Positions 44,329 to 54,565 of a DNA stretch of 64,000 bases are shown here, one piece after another; the first letter of the stretch is position 1, and every line of letters begins with the position of its first letter. The notes beneath the pieces are model-generated. The model did no database searches, was not told where the DNA came from, and was given only the letters and a program-made list of their open reading frames with translations. The stretch covers positions 1,931,001 through 1,995,000 of the forward strand of contig NZ_FXWM01000001.1 in assembly GCF_900177675.1 (NCBI RefSeq). The letters run 5' to 3'. The position numbers and the translations under genes are program-made. This stretch comes from Bacillus sp. OV166 (GTDB lineage: Bacteria; Bacillota; Bacilli; Bacillales; Cytobacillaceae).

Positions 44329-45276
44329 ATGAAGAAAATAGCATTTGTGTTTCCAGGTCAAGGGTCACAAGCCGTAGGAATGGGGAAAGAGTTAGCAGAG
44401 AAACACTCCGAGGTAATGGATTATTTTAAGAGAGCAGATGAAAAGCTAAACACTCAATTGAGTAAACTTATATTTGAGGGACCAAAAGAAGAATTGACAA
44501 TTACCTATAATACACAGCCAGCCCTTTTAACAACAAGTATTGCTATATTGGAATACTTCCAAAAATCTGGGATTAAAGCTGATTTTGTTGCTGGTCACAG
44601 TTTAGGTGAATATACGGCCCTTGTTGCAGCGGGCACCTTTACTTTCGAAGAAGGGGTGTATGCTGTTAGAAAACGAGGCGAGTTTATGGAAAGTGCTGTC
44701 CCTAATGGGGAAGGATCGATGGCGGCTGTGCTGGGTCTTGATCGCGCTCCGCTATCAAATGTGACGTCAGAAATCAGTGATGCTGGTTTTCCTGTGTCTT
44801 TAGCAAATTTAAACTGCCCAGGTCAGATTGTAATTTCAGGTTTGAAAAAAGGGGTAGAACTTGCAGCCGTGAAAGCGAAAGAAGCAGGGGCAAAAAGAGT
44901 GCTTCCATTAGATGTAAGCGGTCCTTTTCATTCCGTGTTAATGAAGCCAGCAGCAGTTCAATTGCGTGAAGTATTGGACGATATTGAAATGAGGGATGCT
45001 AGGATCCCAATCGTGGTAAACGTTTCTGCCGAACCAATCAGTTCTGCCTCAGTAATTAAGGATAAGTTAATTGAACAACTTTATTCCCCGGTACAATGGG
45101 AAGACTCCGTAAGAAAAATGATTGATTTGGGTGTCGATACTTTCATTGAAGTGGGTTCTGGGAAAGTTTTATCAGGCTTAATCAAAAAAATTGATAAAAC
45201 AGTGTCAACGTATTCTGTATCGGACGAGGAAAGCGCACAAGCTGTAATAGATGCGTTAAAGGAGGAAAGACTATGA
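44329..45276 (+). CDS. fabD: malonyl-CoA:ACP transacylase
   Basis: Transfers malonyl from CoA to acyl carrier protein. The 315-aa protein has the oxyanion motif GQGSQ at 10-14, the nucleophile Ser91 in GHSLGE, and the catalytic histidine in GPFHSVLM near 205. Overlap with fabG by four bases (ATGA). Part of the FapR-controlled operon. Confidence 0.98.
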   Translation: MKKIAFVFPGQGSQAVGMGKELAEKHSEVMDYFKRADEKLNTQLSKLIFEGPKEELTITYNTQPALLTTSIAILEYFQKSGIKADFVAGHSLGEYTALVAAGTFTFEEGVYAVRKRGEFMESAVPNGEGSMAAVLGLDRAPLSNVTSEISDAGFPVSLANLNCPGQIVISGLKKGVELAAVKAKEAGAKRVLPLDVSGPFHSVLMKPAAVQLREVLDDIEMRDARIPIVVNVSAEPISSASVIKDKLIEQLYSPVQWEDSVRKMIDLGVDTFIEVGSGKVLSGLIKKIDKTVSTYSVSDEESAQAVIDALKEERL

Positions 45277-46016
45277 ATCTTGAAGGAAAAGCAGCCCTTG
45301 TAACAGGTGCATCAAGAGGTATTGGCAGAGAAATCGCTCTTGAACTTGCACGACAAGGAGCAAATGTGGCGGTTAATTTTTCCGGCAGTGAAGCCAAAGC
45401 AAATGAGGTTGTTGATGAAATAAAGGCACTTGGGAGAGAGGCATTCGCTGTAAAATGTGATGTTTCAAACTCAGGAGAAGTTGCAGAAATGGTTAAGGGA
45501 ACGATAGACCGCTTTGGGAAACTTGACATTCTCGTCAATAATGCGGGTATTACCAGAGATAATTTATTAATGAGAATGAAAGAAGAAGAATGGGACGACG
45601 TTATTAATATCAATCTTAAAGGTGTCTTCCTGTGTACAAAAGCAGTAACAAGACAAATGATGAAGCAACGGGTAGGACGCATCATTAATATTGCATCGAT
45701 TGTTGGTGTAAGTGGGAATCCGGGACAGGCAAACTACGTGGCGGCAAAAGCTGGGGTCATTGGTTTAACAAAAACAACGGCTAAAGAGCTGGCATCTCGC
45801 AATATTACCGTAAATGCCATTGCACCTGGCTTCATCACAACGGATATGACCGATAAATTACCTGAAGATGTAAAAACAGAAATGTTAAAACTGATTCCTT
45901 TAGCAAGATTAGGAGAGCCTAAAGACATCGCCAAAATCACCGCATTCCTTGCTTCTGATGATTCTGCCTATATGACAGGGCAGACGCTTCATATTGATGG
46001 CGGCATGGTAATGTAA
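45273..46016 (+). CDS. fabG: 3-oxoacyl-ACP reductase
   Basis: NADPH-dependent reductase of the fatty acid elongation cycle. The 247-aa short-chain dehydrogenase has the nucleotide loop TGASRGIG at 11-18, NNAG near 89, and the catalytic Ser142, Tyr155 and Lys159. Acyl carrier protein follows, but the 236-base gap between them holds a dispersed repeat. Confidence 0.98.
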   Translation: MNLEGKAALVTGASRGIGREIALELARQGANVAVNFSGSEAKANEVVDEIKALGREAFAVKCDVSNSGEVAEMVKGTIDRFGKLDILVNNAGITRDNLLMRMKEEEWDDVININLKGVFLCTKAVTRQMMKQRVGRIINIASIVGVSGNPGQANYVAAKAGVIGLTKTTAKELASRNITVNAIAPGFITTDMTDKLPEDVKTEMLKLIPLARLGEPKDIAKITAFLASDDSAYMTGQTLHIDGGMVM

Positions 46017-46017
46017 T

Positions 46018-46180
46018 CAGAAAAGCACGCTTCCTTTGCGCGGCGTATGGACTGGAGCGCTCCAACTGAGATAAAGGAAACACGGAGCTGCACAAGATTC
46101 GATGTTGACTTATCGTAGGGTTGAGAGCGAAGACCACTAGCCGTTGGGCGCTGGAGCTAGACAGTAATAAAAGTTCAAAG
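46018..46180 (+). repeat. dispersed intergenic repeat, long copy
   Basis: A GC-richer, non-coding block between fabG and acpP. It starts GAAAAGCACGC and ends with GGGCGCTGGAGCTAGACAG (46146-46164) and then AAAGTTCAA (46170-46178). The last 39 bases match 54506-54544 with the same spacing. An inner palindrome GGAGCGCTCC is visible near 46053. Confidence 0.7.
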
Positions 46181-46252
46181 CAATTTTAATAAAAACTTAG
46201 TGTATTATTTTGTTGAAATACTCTATAATAGCTTGAGGGGAGGTGAACAGGC

Positions 46253-46486
46253 ATGGCAGAGGTATTAGAACGTGTAACAAAAATCATCGTTGACCGCTTA
46301 GGCGTGGATGAATCTCAAGTTAAACTTGAAGCTTCATTTAAAGATGATCTTGGAGCTGATTCCCTTGACGTAGTTGAACTAGTTATGGAATTAGAAGATG
46401 AGTTCGATATGGAAATTTCTGACGATGATGCTGAAAAAATTAGCACAGTTGGTGACGCTGTTAATTACATACAAAGCACAAAGTAA
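46253..46486 (+). CDS. acpP: acyl carrier protein
   Basis: The 77-aa carrier of growing acyl chains. The phosphopantetheine attachment serine is Ser37 in the motif GADSLD, and the acidic helices around it are typical. GGGGAGGTGA precedes the ATG. A TATAAT at 46224-46229 could be the -10 box of its own promoter, though no good -35 box is seen; the intervening repeat makes separate transcription plausible. Called acpA in B. subtilis. Confidence 0.98.
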   Translation: MAEVLERVTKIIVDRLGVDESQVKLEASFKDDLGADSLDVVELVMELEDEFDMEISDDDAEKISTVGDAVNYIQSTK

Positions 46487-46504
46487 TCGTTGGATTTATT
46501 CACA

Positions 46505-46535
46505 AAAGCTCCGTTTTCAAACGGAGCTTTATTCT
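46505..46535 (+). terminator. terminator after acpP
   Basis: AAAGCTCCGTTT pairs with AAACGGAGCTTT with a short loop; the T-run is short (TTTATT). Confidence 0.75.
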
Positions 46536-46656
46536 GTAAAATAGAACTTGGCTTCCAACTGTGATGCCAAGTTTCTTTGCGTTTTGCTAAATACTTTTTT
46601 TAAACTTATACTTGAGTGGTGTGTAAATTATTTAATGCAAGGTGGAGACGTTTTAT

Positions 46657-47397
46657 ATGCGCAGAAATAATAATGAAAAAGATTTAAATAATCGCGCAAA
46701 AGAAAATCTATTTAAGGGTTTTCAAAATACGATTGGTATTACGATTGAAAACGAGAAATTATTAAAACAAGCTTTTACTCATTCATCTTATGTGAATGAG
46801 CATCGAAGAAAGCCTTTTGAAGATAATGAGAGGCTTGAGTTTTTAGGAGATGCCGTTCTTGAGTTAACTGTTTCACAATTCCTATACAAAAAATATCCTA
46901 CGATGACAGAGGGAGAATTAACGAAACTTCGGGCTGCAATTGTTTGCGAGCCATCTCTTGTATCATTTGCCAACGAACTGAATTTCGGAAAATTAGTTTT
47001 GTTGGGTAAAGGGGAAGAGATGACAGGCGGAAGAGAGCGTCCCGCCTTACTAGCAGATGTTTTTGAGGCGTTCATTGGAGCTCTTTATTTAGACCAAGGA
47101 ATTGAAACAGTCATTAAATTTCTCGAGAAAATAGTTTTTCCTAAAATTAATGCCGGTGCTTTTTCTCATGTGATGGATTATAAAAGCCAGCTACAGGAAC
47201 TCATTCAACGGGATGGGACAGGCGCTATTGAATATCGCGTCCTTCAAGAAATTGGGCCTGCCCATAATAAAGAATTTGTATCGAAAGTTTCGTTGAATGG
47301 CAAGGAATTAGGTGTAGGTACGGGGAAATCAAAGAAGGAAGCCGAACAACATGCCGCCCAAATGGCTCTCGACATATTAAGGGAAAAAACAACTTAG
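46657..47397 (+). CDS. rnc: ribonuclease III
   Basis: Double-stranded-RNA endonuclease that processes rRNA and small RNAs. The 246-aa protein has the RNase III signature NERLEFLGD at 57-65 with metal-binding Glu61 and Asp65, the later acidic segment [13 protein letters not shown], and a C-terminal dsRNA-binding domain from about residue 170. AAGGTGGA lies 10 bases before the ATG at 46657. An in-frame GTG at 46642 lies inside that site. It heads the rnc-smc-ftsY group. Confidence 0.97.
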   Translation: MRRNNNEKDLNNRAKENLFKGFQNTIGITIENEKLLKQAFTHSSYVNEHRRKPFEDNERLEFLGDAVLELTVSQFLYKKYPTMTEGELTKLRAAIVCEPSLVSFANELNFGKLVLLGKGEEMTGGRERPALLADVFEAFIGALYLDQGIETVIKFLEKIVFPKINAGAFSHVMDYKSQLQELIQRDGTGAIEYRVLQEIGPAHNKEFVSKVSLNGKELGVGTGKSKKEAEQHAAQMALDILREKTT

Positions 47398-47452
47398 AAA
47401 TGACAAAATGTTTGCAAGTAGTCCAGCTTGCCTGCATGGGGAGGATTAAGAA

Positions 47453-50400
47453 ATGTTTTTAAAACGGTTGGACATTATTGGATTTAAGTCCTTCGCTGAT
47501 CGCATTGGAGTTGATTTTGTTCCAGGAGTAACGGCTGTGGTAGGTCCAAATGGCAGTGGGAAAAGTAATATTACCGACGCTATTCGTTGGGTATTGGGTG
47601 AACAGTCGGCCAAATCGCTTAGAGGCAGTAAAATGGAAGATATTATTTTTGGGGGAAGCGATACCAGAAAACCCCTAAATTTTGCTGAAGTAACCTTAAC
47701 CTTGGATAATCAGGATCAAGGCGTGTCACTTGATTATAACGAAGTAAGTGTCACAAGGAGAGTATCCCGTTCAGGTGACAGTGAATTCTTGATAAATAAG
47801 CAACAGTGTCGACTTAAAGATATTATCGACTTATTCATGGATTCTGGGCTGGGAAGAGAAGCATTTTCGATTATCAGCCAAGGAAAAGTGGAAGAAATCT
47901 TAAATAGTAAAGCAGAAGAACGAAGAACCATATTTGATGAGGCAGCTGGAGTACTTAAGTATAAACATCGAAAGAAAAAAGCAGAAGTAAAACTGTTTGA
48001 AACACAAGACAACTTAAACCGTGTAAATGATATTTTACACGAACTTGAAAGCCAAGTAGAACCATTAAAAATTCAGGCCTCAATGGCAAAAGATTTTCTG
48101 GAGAAGAAAGAGGAACTTGAAAAATTTGAAGTTGCCTTAACAGTGTATGAAATTGAAGATCTTCATCAAAAATGGGAGGGCCTTTCCAAGCTGTTGAACG
48201 AACATCAGGAGGAAGAACTTAAAATCTCTTCTGAATTGCAAGTAAAGGAAGCAAAAATAGTTGAAAAAAGAGATCAAATGACAGCATTTGATGAGTCTAT
48301 CACCGACCTACAGAATGTTCTTCTTCATGCTACAGAGGAGTTAGAAAAACTGGAAGGCCGAAAAGAAGTCTTAAAGGAACGAAAGAAAAATGCTTCACAA
48401 AATAAAGAACAGCTTCAAACGAACATTTCGGAACTAACGGAAAAGATTAGCCAGCTAGAAATGAATCGCGACATCCTTTCAATGTCTGCCGAGGATCTTG
48501 GTAAGCAGGTTACCCAATTACAAGCTCAATTAAAGGGAAAACAGGCGAAACTGCAGTTATTTACCGAAAATATTGAAGATAAAATAGAGAGTTTAAAAAG
48601 TGAATATATCGAATGGCTAAACGATCAAGCGGGCGCAAAAAATGAAATAAAATACATTGAACAGCAACTGGAACAGCAGGACAGAAGAAGTTCACGACTT
48701 GATGTTGAGAATGACAAGTTTATTGAAGAACGGCAAATTGCAAAGGATAAAAAAGCAACTATCCAATCAGCATTAGACGAAGTACAACAAAAAATAGAAG
48801 ATCAAGTAGGAGCTTTTCGAGAAAAGCAGCATAAGCTTGAAACCACAAGAAATAATTATCAAAAACAAGAAAAGACACTCTATCAGGCTTACCAAATTCT
48901 CCAACAGGCAAAGTCCAGAAAAGAAATGCTCGAAGAAATGGAAGAAGATTATTCAGGCTTTTTTCAGGGAGTAAAAGAAATCCTTAAAGCACGTGGGAAA
49001 AACCTAAAGGGAATTGAGGGAGCCGTTGCCGAGCTTGTGACTGTTCCGAAACAGTATGAAACTGCCTTAGAAACAGCTTTTGGCGGGGCTTTGCAGCATA
49101 TCGTCGTTGATAATGAACAAAATGGGCGGACAGCAATTCAATATTTGAAACAGAATTCTTTTGGCCGTGCAACCTTCTTACCATTAAGTGTCATTAAGGG
49201 AAGACCGTTGTCTTTCGCGCAAATAGCTTCCATCCAAAATCATTCATCCTTTATTGGAACAGCCGTAAGTCTAGTTAAATTTGATCAAAAGTACTCGGAG
49301 GTTATGAGTAGTCTGCTTGGGAATGTTGTCATTACAAAAGACTTAAAAGGCGCCAATGAATTAGCGAAAATTCTTCAATACCGCTGCCGAATGGTAACGA
49401 TTGATGGTGATATCGTTAATCCTGGCGGTTCAATGACAGGTGGTGCTATTAAACAAAAAAACTCATCCTTATTAACTCGTAAAGGAGAACTTGAGGAATT
49501 AAAAGAGAAATTAGTTGTGATGGATGACAAAACCACCTATCTAGAACAACTTGTAAAGTCATTAAAAGAAGACGTTCATCGTACAGAAAAACAACTTGAA
49601 GAAATGCGCAAAGATGGCGAAGAGTTGAGATTAAATGAACTTTCATTGAAGGGTGACCTTCGCCAAGCAGAGCTCGAAGAAAAAAATATCAATGAACGTT
49701 TAGCTATTTATGACCTTGAAAAAGGGCAATTTTCTGATGAGAAAACAACCTTAACAAATAGAAAAAAAGAATTAGCCATTGCAATGGAGACATACAAAAC
49801 AACGATAGATAAGCTTGAGGCGCAAATAGCGAAGCTTACCGAACAAAAGTCGAGTGATTTGACCTCGAAAGAGACTCTAACTATTGAAATAAATGATTTA
49901 AAAGTAGCGTTTGCTTCTAAAAATGAACAGTATATGAGCACAAAAGAACGGTTGACACTTCTGCAAGCAGATTTAGAAGAGAGTGAACAAAAGAATGCTC
50001 TTTATACAGAAGATCTTAATCTGTTAAGTTCGGAAATGACAAACAGTTCATCAGGTGAAGAACAGTTAGAAACAGCTGCAATTAGAAAACAACAGGATAA
50101 AGAAGCAGCATTACAGTTAATTACGGTTAGAAGAGAAGAACGATTGTCCTTAAAGTCGGCCTTAGAAGACTTAGAATTGGAAGTTAAAGAACTAAAAAGA
50201 CTCCACCGAGGAATGATTGTTGTTTTAAAAGACGAGGAAGTAAAAATCAACCGCTTGGATGTCGATCTTGAAAACCGTTTTGCACGGTTAAGAGAAGAAT
50301 ATCTTTTATCGTTTGAAGGTGCGAAGGTACAATATCCATTAACGATATCGATTGAAGAAGCGAGAAAAAAGGTCAAACTTATCAAACTGGCCATTGAAGA

Positions 50401-51019
50401 ACTTGGTAATGTCAACATTGGTGCGATTGAAGAGTATGAGCGTGTCTCAGAACGGTATGAGTTCCTTAATGAACAGAAGAACGATCTCCAGGAAGCTAAA
50501 GAAACCCTTTATATGGTTATTGACGAAATGGATGAAGAAATGAAGAAACGCTTTGAACAGACCTTTAATGGAATTCGTGAACATTTTGAGCCGGTTTTTA
50601 GAACCCTTTTTGGTGGTGGGAGAGCCGACCTCGTTCTAACTGTCCCAGGTGATTTGTTAAATACAGGTGTCGAAATTGTTGCTCAGCCACCAGGTAAAAA
50701 ACTGCAAAATTTAGGTTTATTATCAGGTGGTGAACGTGCATTAACTGCGATTGCGCTTCTTTTTTCTATTTTAAAGGTACGGCCTGTTCCGTTCTGTATC
50801 CTTGATGAGGTAGAAGCAGCATTGGATGAAGCCAATGTCCAACGCTTCAGCCAATATTTAAAACGATATAGTAAGGAGACGCAATTTATTGTAATTACCC
50901 ACCGCAAAGGAACAATGGAGGAAGCAGATGTGCTTTACGGGGTAACTATGCAAGAATCAGGTGTTTCAAAGCTTGTATCTGTTCGCTTAGAGGAAACAAA
51001 AGAGCTTGTTGAATCTTAA
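47453..51019 (+). CDS. smc: chromosome segregation and condensation protein SMC
   Basis: Forms dimeric rings with ScpA and ScpB that extrude DNA loops from the origin. The 1188-aa protein has the N-terminal Walker A GPNGSGKSN at 31-39, long coiled coils at about 165-490 and 670-1000, a hinge at about 510-670, and the C-terminal head with signature LSGGERAL from 1090 and Walker B DEVEAALDEANV. It lies between rnc and ftsY as in B. subtilis. Confidence 0.98.
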   Translation: MFLKRLDIIGFKSFADRIGVDFVPGVTAVVGPNGSGKSNITDAIRWVLGEQSAKSLRGSKMEDIIFGGSDTRKPLNFAEVTLTLDNQDQGVSLDYNEVSVTRRVSRSGDSEFLINKQQCRLKDIIDLFMDSGLGREAFSIISQGKVEEILNSKAEERRTIFDEAAGVLKYKHRKKKAEVKLFETQDNLNRVNDILHELESQVEPLKIQASMAKDFLEKKEELEKFEVALTVYEIEDLHQKWEGLSKLLNEHQEEELKISSELQVKEAKIVEKRDQMTAFDESITDLQNVLLHATEELEKLEGRKEVLKERKKNASQNKEQLQTNISELTEKISQLEMNRDILSMSAEDLGKQVTQLQAQLKGKQAKLQLFTENIEDKIESLKSEYIEWLNDQAGAKNEIKYIEQQLEQQDRRSSRLDVENDKFIEERQIAKDKKATIQSALDEVQQKIEDQVGAFREKQHKLETTRNNYQKQEKTLYQAYQILQQAKSRKEMLEEMEEDYSGFFQGVKEILKARGKNLKGIEGAVAELVTVPKQYETALETAFGGALQHIVVDNEQNGRTAIQYLKQNSFGRATFLPLSVIKGRPLSFAQIASIQNHSSFIGTAVSLVKFDQKYSEVMSSLLGNVVITKDLKGANELAKILQYRCRMVTIDGDIVNPGGSMTGGAIKQKNSSLLTRKGELEELKEKLVVMDDKTTYLEQLVKSLKEDVHRTEKQLEEMRKDGEELRLNELSLKGDLRQAELEEKNINERLAIYDLEKGQFSDEKTTLTNRKKELAIAMETYKTTIDKLEAQIAKLTEQKSSDLTSKETLTIEINDLKVAFASKNEQYMSTKERLTLLQADLEESEQKNALYTEDLNLLSSEMTNSSSGEEQLETAAIRKQQDKEAALQLITVRREERLSLKSALEDLELEVKELKRLHRGMIVVLKDEEVKINRLDVDLENRFARLREEYLLSFEGAKVQYPLTISIEEARKKVKLIKLAIEELGNVNIGAIEEYERVSERYEFLNEQKNDLQEAKETLYMVIDEMDEEMKKRFEQTFNGIREHFEPVFRTLFGGGRADLVLTVPGDLLNTGVEIVAQPPGKKLQNLGLLSGGERALTAIALLFSILKVRPVPFCILDEVEAALDEANVQRFSQYLKRYSKETQFIVITHRKGTMEEADVLYGVTMQESGVSKLVSVRLEETKELVES

Positions 51020-51037
51020 AATTAGGAAGTGAAAAAA

Positions 51038-52024
51038 ATGAGTTTTTTTAAAAAATTAAAAGAAAAAATGACAAAATCCACGGATACAGTGACAGAGAAG
51101 TTTAAAGAAGGTCTTACAAAAACAAGGGATAATTTCTCAGGAAAAGTTAACGACCTTGTTGCTAGGTACCGTAAAGTAGATGAAGACTTTTTTGAAGAAT
51201 TAGAAGAAATCATGATCCAGGCTGATGTAGGCTTTGATACAGTGATGAAACTGATTGAAGAGTTGAAAATGGAAGTTAAACGCCGGAACATCCAAGACCC
51301 ACAGGAAGTACAAAGTGTAATATCCGAGAAGTTGGTTGATATCTACAATGCGGGTGAAGAACAATCCTCAAAATTAAATATTCAAGAGGACGGGCTGACA
51401 GTCATTCTATTTGTTGGAGTTAATGGGGTTGGAAAAACAACAACAATCGGTAAGCTTGGGTTCAAGTTTAAGAAAGAAGGAAAGAAAGTACTATTAGCAG
51501 CAGGAGATACTTTCCGTGCTGGTGCAATTGAACAACTTGAAGTCTGGGGAGAAAGAGTCGGCGTCGATGTTATTAAGCAATCGGAAGGGTCGGACCCTGC
51601 CGCGGTTATGTACGATGCCATACAGGCAGCTAAATCTCGGAAAACAGATATTTTGTTATGTGATACAGCTGGCCGCTTGCAAAACAAAGTAAATTTAATG
51701 AAGGAGCTTGAAAAGGTAAAACGTGTGATAGAAAAAGAAATTCCCGGGGCCCCTCATGAAGTAATTTTAGTCCTTGACGCAACAACTGGTCAAAACGCCC
51801 TGATCCAGGCAAAAACCTTTAAAGAAGTGACAAATGTTAGTGGAATTGTTCTTTCAAAATTAGACGGAACGGCAAAAGGCGGAATCGTCCTTGCCATCCG
51901 CAATGAATTAAAAATTCCTGTGAAATTTGTTGGTCTTGGCGAAAAAATGGATGACCTTCAAGAATTTGATGCGGAAAAATATGTGTATGGTTTATTTGCA
52001 GATGAAGTGGAAAAAGCAGATTAA
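51038..52024 (+). CDS. ftsY: signal recognition particle receptor FtsY
   Basis: Membrane-associated GTPase that receives SRP-ribosome complexes and passes them to SecYEG. The 328-aa protein has a short basic amphipathic N-terminus (MSFFKKLKEKM) that can bind membrane, a helical N domain, and the G domain with GVNGVGKTT at 127-135, DTAGRLQ, and KLDGTAKGG. AGGAAGTGA precedes the ATG; an earlier in-frame GTG lies in that site. It lacks the long acidic A domain of E. coli FtsY. Confidence 0.98.
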   Translation: MSFFKKLKEKMTKSTDTVTEKFKEGLTKTRDNFSGKVNDLVARYRKVDEDFFEELEEIMIQADVGFDTVMKLIEELKMEVKRRNIQDPQEVQSVISEKLVDIYNAGEEQSSKLNIQEDGLTVILFVGVNGVGKTTTIGKLGFKFKKEGKKVLLAAGDTFRAGAIEQLEVWGERVGVDVIKQSEGSDPAAVMYDAIQAAKSRKTDILLCDTAGRLQNKVNLMKELEKVKRVIEKEIPGAPHEVILVLDATTGQNALIQAKTFKEVTNVSGIVLSKLDGTAKGGIVLAIRNELKIPVKFVGLGEKMDDLQEFDAEKYVYGLFADEVEKAD

Positions 52025-52043
52025 TGTATGTAAAGGTATTATC

Positions 52044-52072
52044 TTGACAGATAATCTCTGACCTTGTAAACT
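52044..52072 (+). promoter_or_regulatory. candidate promoter of ylxM-ffh
   Basis: Consensus TTGACA and TAAACT are separated by 17 bases, about 48 bases before the ylxM start. Confidence 0.6.
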
Positions 52073-52119
52073 ACTTATGTAAAGGCTTTTCACTTAACAT
52101 GCGCATTGGAGGGGATTGC

Positions 52120-52452
52120 ATGCTTGAAAAGACGACACGAATGAACTATCTTTATGACTTTTACCATTCGTTGTTAACCCCAAAGCAGCAAAGCTATATG
52201 TCTCTCTATTATCTAGATGATTACTCTTTAGGAGAAATAGCCGAAGAGTATGATGTAAGCCGCCAAGCCGTTTATGATAATATCAAGCGGACGGAGGCAA
52301 TGCTCGAGGAGTATGAGGAAAAGCTGCTATTATTTCAGAAATTTCAAGGGCGCAGCAAACTTTTAAGAAATGTAAAAGAATTGCTCAATGAGGATCACCC
52401 TTCAAAGCAGGCAATGTTAGAAGCTGTTGCCGAGTTGGAGAATTTAGATTAG
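52120..52452 (+). CDS. ylxM: YlxM/p13-family helix-turn-helix protein
   Basis: A 110-aa protein with a sigma-70 region 4-like helix-turn-helix ([20 protein letters not shown] near residues 35-55). In streptococci the relative has been described as a stimulator of SRP activity; in B. subtilis its role is unclear. GGAGGGG precedes the ATG at 52120. It directly precedes ffh, which is the conserved arrangement and the main clue to an SRP link. Confidence 0.93.
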   Translation: MLEKTTRMNYLYDFYHSLLTPKQQSYMSLYYLDDYSLGEIAEEYDVSRQAVYDNIKRTEAMLEEYEEKLLLFQKFQGRSKLLRNVKELLNEDHPSKQAMLEAVAELENLD

Positions 52453-52464
52453 GAGGCGGCATGA

Positions 52465-53817
52465 ATGGCATTTGAAGGATTAGCCGACCGACTGCAAAAT
52501 ACAATTCAAAAAATCCGCGGAAAAGGGAAAGTTTCAGAAGCGGATGTAAAAGAAATGATGCGTGAAGTACGTCTAGCTTTACTAGAAGCAGACGTAAACT
52601 TCAAGGTTGTTAAAGATTTTGTGAAAAAGGTCAGTGAACGTGCCGTTGGGCAGGAAGTACTGAAAAGCTTAACACCTGGACAGCAAATTATTAAAATCGT
52701 TAATGAAGAATTGACGGAATTAATGGGTGGAGAACAAAGCAAAATCGCCGTGTCTAATCGTCCGCCAACGGTCATTATGATGGTCGGGTTACAGGGTGCT
52801 GGTAAAACAACAACATCCGGAAAGCTTGCCAACTTGCTTCGCAAAAAGTATAACCGTAAGCCATTGCTTGTTGCTGCAGATATTTATCGGCCTGCTGCGA
52901 TCAAGCAACTTGAAACGCTAGGAAAGCAATTAGACATGCCAGTTTTCTCACTTGGTGATCAAGTAAGCCCTGTCGAAATTGCAAGGCAAGCCATTGCGAA
53001 AGCAAAAGAAGAGCATCATGACTATGTCCTTATTGATACCGCCGGCCGACTTCATGTTGATGAAGCATTAATGGGTGAGTTAAAGGACATTAAGGAACTG
53101 ACTAAACCTGATGAAATCTTCCTAGTCGTTGATGCCATGACAGGTCAAGACGCAGTCAATGTGGCCCAAAGCTTTAACGAACAGCTCGGATTAACTGGGG
53201 TTGTGTTAACAAAGCTGGATGGTGATACCAGAGGCGGGGCGGCACTTTCAATCCGGGCAGTAACGCAAACACCAATTAAATTTGTCGGTCTAGGCGAGAA
53301 GTTAGATGCACTTGAACCTTTTCACCCTGAACGTATGGCATCTAGAATCCTTGGTATGGGTGACGTGCTGACTTTGATTGAGAAGGCACAAGCCAATGTT
53401 GATGAAGAAAAGGCTAAAGAGTTGGAACAAAAAATGCGGACAGCTACGTTTACGCTTGAGGATTTTTTGGATCAGCTTGGTCAGGTTCGTAATTTAGGAC
53501 CGCTTGATGAACTATTAAAGATGATGCCTGGTGCAAATAAGATTAAAGGGTTAAATAATCTTCAAATTGATGAAAAGCAAATTGCTCATGTTGAGGCAAT
53601 CATCCGTTCAATGACGACTCTTGAAAAAAATAATCCAGAAATCTTGAACGCCAAACGAAAAAACCGAATTGCTAAAGGCAGCGGTCGTTCTGTAACTGAA
53701 GTAAACCGTTTGTTGAAACAGTTTGAAGATATGAAAAAAATGATGAAACAAATGACTGGAATGCAGGCAAAAGGTAAGAAAAAAGGTGGATTTAAACTTC
53801 CTTTCAAGCCGTTTTAA
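52465..53817 (+). CDS. ffh: signal recognition particle protein Ffh
   Basis: GTPase subunit of the SRP, which binds signal sequences of membrane and secreted proteins. The 450-aa protein has an N domain, a G domain with GLQGAGKTT at 108-116, DTAGRLH and TKLDGDTRGG, and a methionine-rich M domain from about residue 300 (MKKMMKQMTGMQ near the end) that binds signal peptides and SRP RNA. The SRP RNA gene is not in this window. Confidence 0.98.
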   Translation: MAFEGLADRLQNTIQKIRGKGKVSEADVKEMMREVRLALLEADVNFKVVKDFVKKVSERAVGQEVLKSLTPGQQIIKIVNEELTELMGGEQSKIAVSNRPPTVIMMVGLQGAGKTTTSGKLANLLRKKYNRKPLLVAADIYRPAAIKQLETLGKQLDMPVFSLGDQVSPVEIARQAIAKAKEEHHDYVLIDTAGRLHVDEALMGELKDIKELTKPDEIFLVVDAMTGQDAVNVAQSFNEQLGLTGVVLTKLDGDTRGGAALSIRAVTQTPIKFVGLGEKLDALEPFHPERMASRILGMGDVLTLIEKAQANVDEEKAKELEQKMRTATFTLEDFLDQLGQVRNLGPLDELLKMMPGANKIKGLNNLQIDEKQIAHVEAIIRSMTTLEKNNPEILNAKRKNRIAKGSGRSVTEVNRLLKQFEDMKKMMKQMTGMQAKGKKKGGFKLPFKPF

Positions 53818-53858
53818 GCTGTAGAAAATTGGTAATACTGTATGTAAAGAAAAAACAC

Positions 53859-53887
53859 TTTACAAACTATAAAAGAATTGATATTAT
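53859..53887 (+). promoter_or_regulatory. candidate rpsP promoter
   Basis: TTTACA and TATTAT are separated by 17 bases, 39 bases before the rpsP start. Confidence 0.6.
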
Positions 53888-53926
53888 ACTATCTTGTGTG
53901 AAACTATTCGGAGGTGCTTATTTAAA

Positions 53927-54199
53927 ATGGCAGTAAAAATTCGTTTAAAACGTATGGGAGCAAACAAAACTCCTTTCTATCGTATCGTAGTAGCAGATTC
54001 TCGTTCACCACGTGATGGACGTTACATTGAGGTTGTAGGAACTTACAATCCAGTTGCGCAACCAGCTAAAGTTGACATCAACGAAGAATTAGCTCTTAAA
54101 TGGTTACAAGACGGTGCTAAACCATCTGATACAGTACGTAACCTTTTCTCTAATCAAGGCATCATGGAAAAATTCCATAATGCAAAATTAAGTAAGTAA
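53927..54199 (+). CDS. rpsP: 30S ribosomal protein S16
   Basis: A 90-aa small-subunit protein with the family start [25 protein letters not shown] (read here in two parts, residues 2-26). GGAGGTG lies 10 bases before the ATG at 53927; an in-frame upstream ATG at 53894 lies before that site and is not used. It heads the rpsP-khpA-ylqD-rimM-trmD-rplS cluster. Confidence 0.98.
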   Translation: MAVKIRLKRMGANKTPFYRIVVADSRSPRDGRYIEVVGTYNPVAQPAKVDINEELALKWLQDGAKPSDTVRNLFSNQGIMEKFHNAKLSK

Positions 54200-54212
54200 C
54201 TCAGGGACGACG

Positions 54213-54443
54213 ATGAAGCAATTAGTCGAAACGATTGTTAAGCCCCTAGTTGATTTTCCAGAAGACGTTCGTGTGGATGTCGTGGAAGACGACAACCGTG
54301 TAACCTATCAGTTATTTGTTAATAAAACAGATATGGGAAAAGTTATCGGTAAGCAGGGGCGCGTTGCAAAGGCCATTAGAACTGTTGTTTATGCAGCAGG
54401 ATCATCACAACAAAAGAAAATTTTTCTAGAAATTGGTGAATAG
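54213..54443 (+). CDS. khpA: KhpA, KH-domain RNA-binding protein
   Basis: A 76-aa KH-domain protein (YlqC). Relatives form a complex with KhpB and affect cell elongation and RNA stability. The GxxG RNA-binding loop is visible as IGKQGR near residues 48-53. It follows rpsP after 13 bases and is followed by a strong hairpin terminator. Confidence 0.94.
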   Translation: MKQLVETIVKPLVDFPEDVRVDVVEDDNRVTYQLFVNKTDMGKVIGKQGRVAKAIRTVVYAAGSSQQKKIFLEIGE

Positions 54444-54460
54444 CTTTTTGCATCTAGATA

Positions 54461-54489
54461 AAAGGGAGGAATTATTTCCTCCCTTTTTT
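54461..54489 (+). terminator. terminator after khpA
   Basis: AAAGGGAGGA pairs with TCCTCCCTTT, followed by further T residues. Confidence 0.88.
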
Positions 54490-54496
54490 GCTATAA

Positions 54497-54548
54497 GAAA
54501 AGCGGAGCCGCTGGGCGCTGGAGCTAGACAGTTCTCAAAGTTCAATGA
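54497..54548 (+). repeat. dispersed intergenic repeat, short copy
   Basis: GAAAAGCGGAGCCGCT is followed by GGGCGCTGGAGCTAGACAG (54513-54531) and AAAGTTCAA. Compared with 46018-46180, the start and the last 39 bases are kept and the inside is missing. It ends beside the ylqD ribosome-binding site. Confidence 0.7.
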
Positions 54549-54565
54549 ACGAGGGAGGCATTTCT

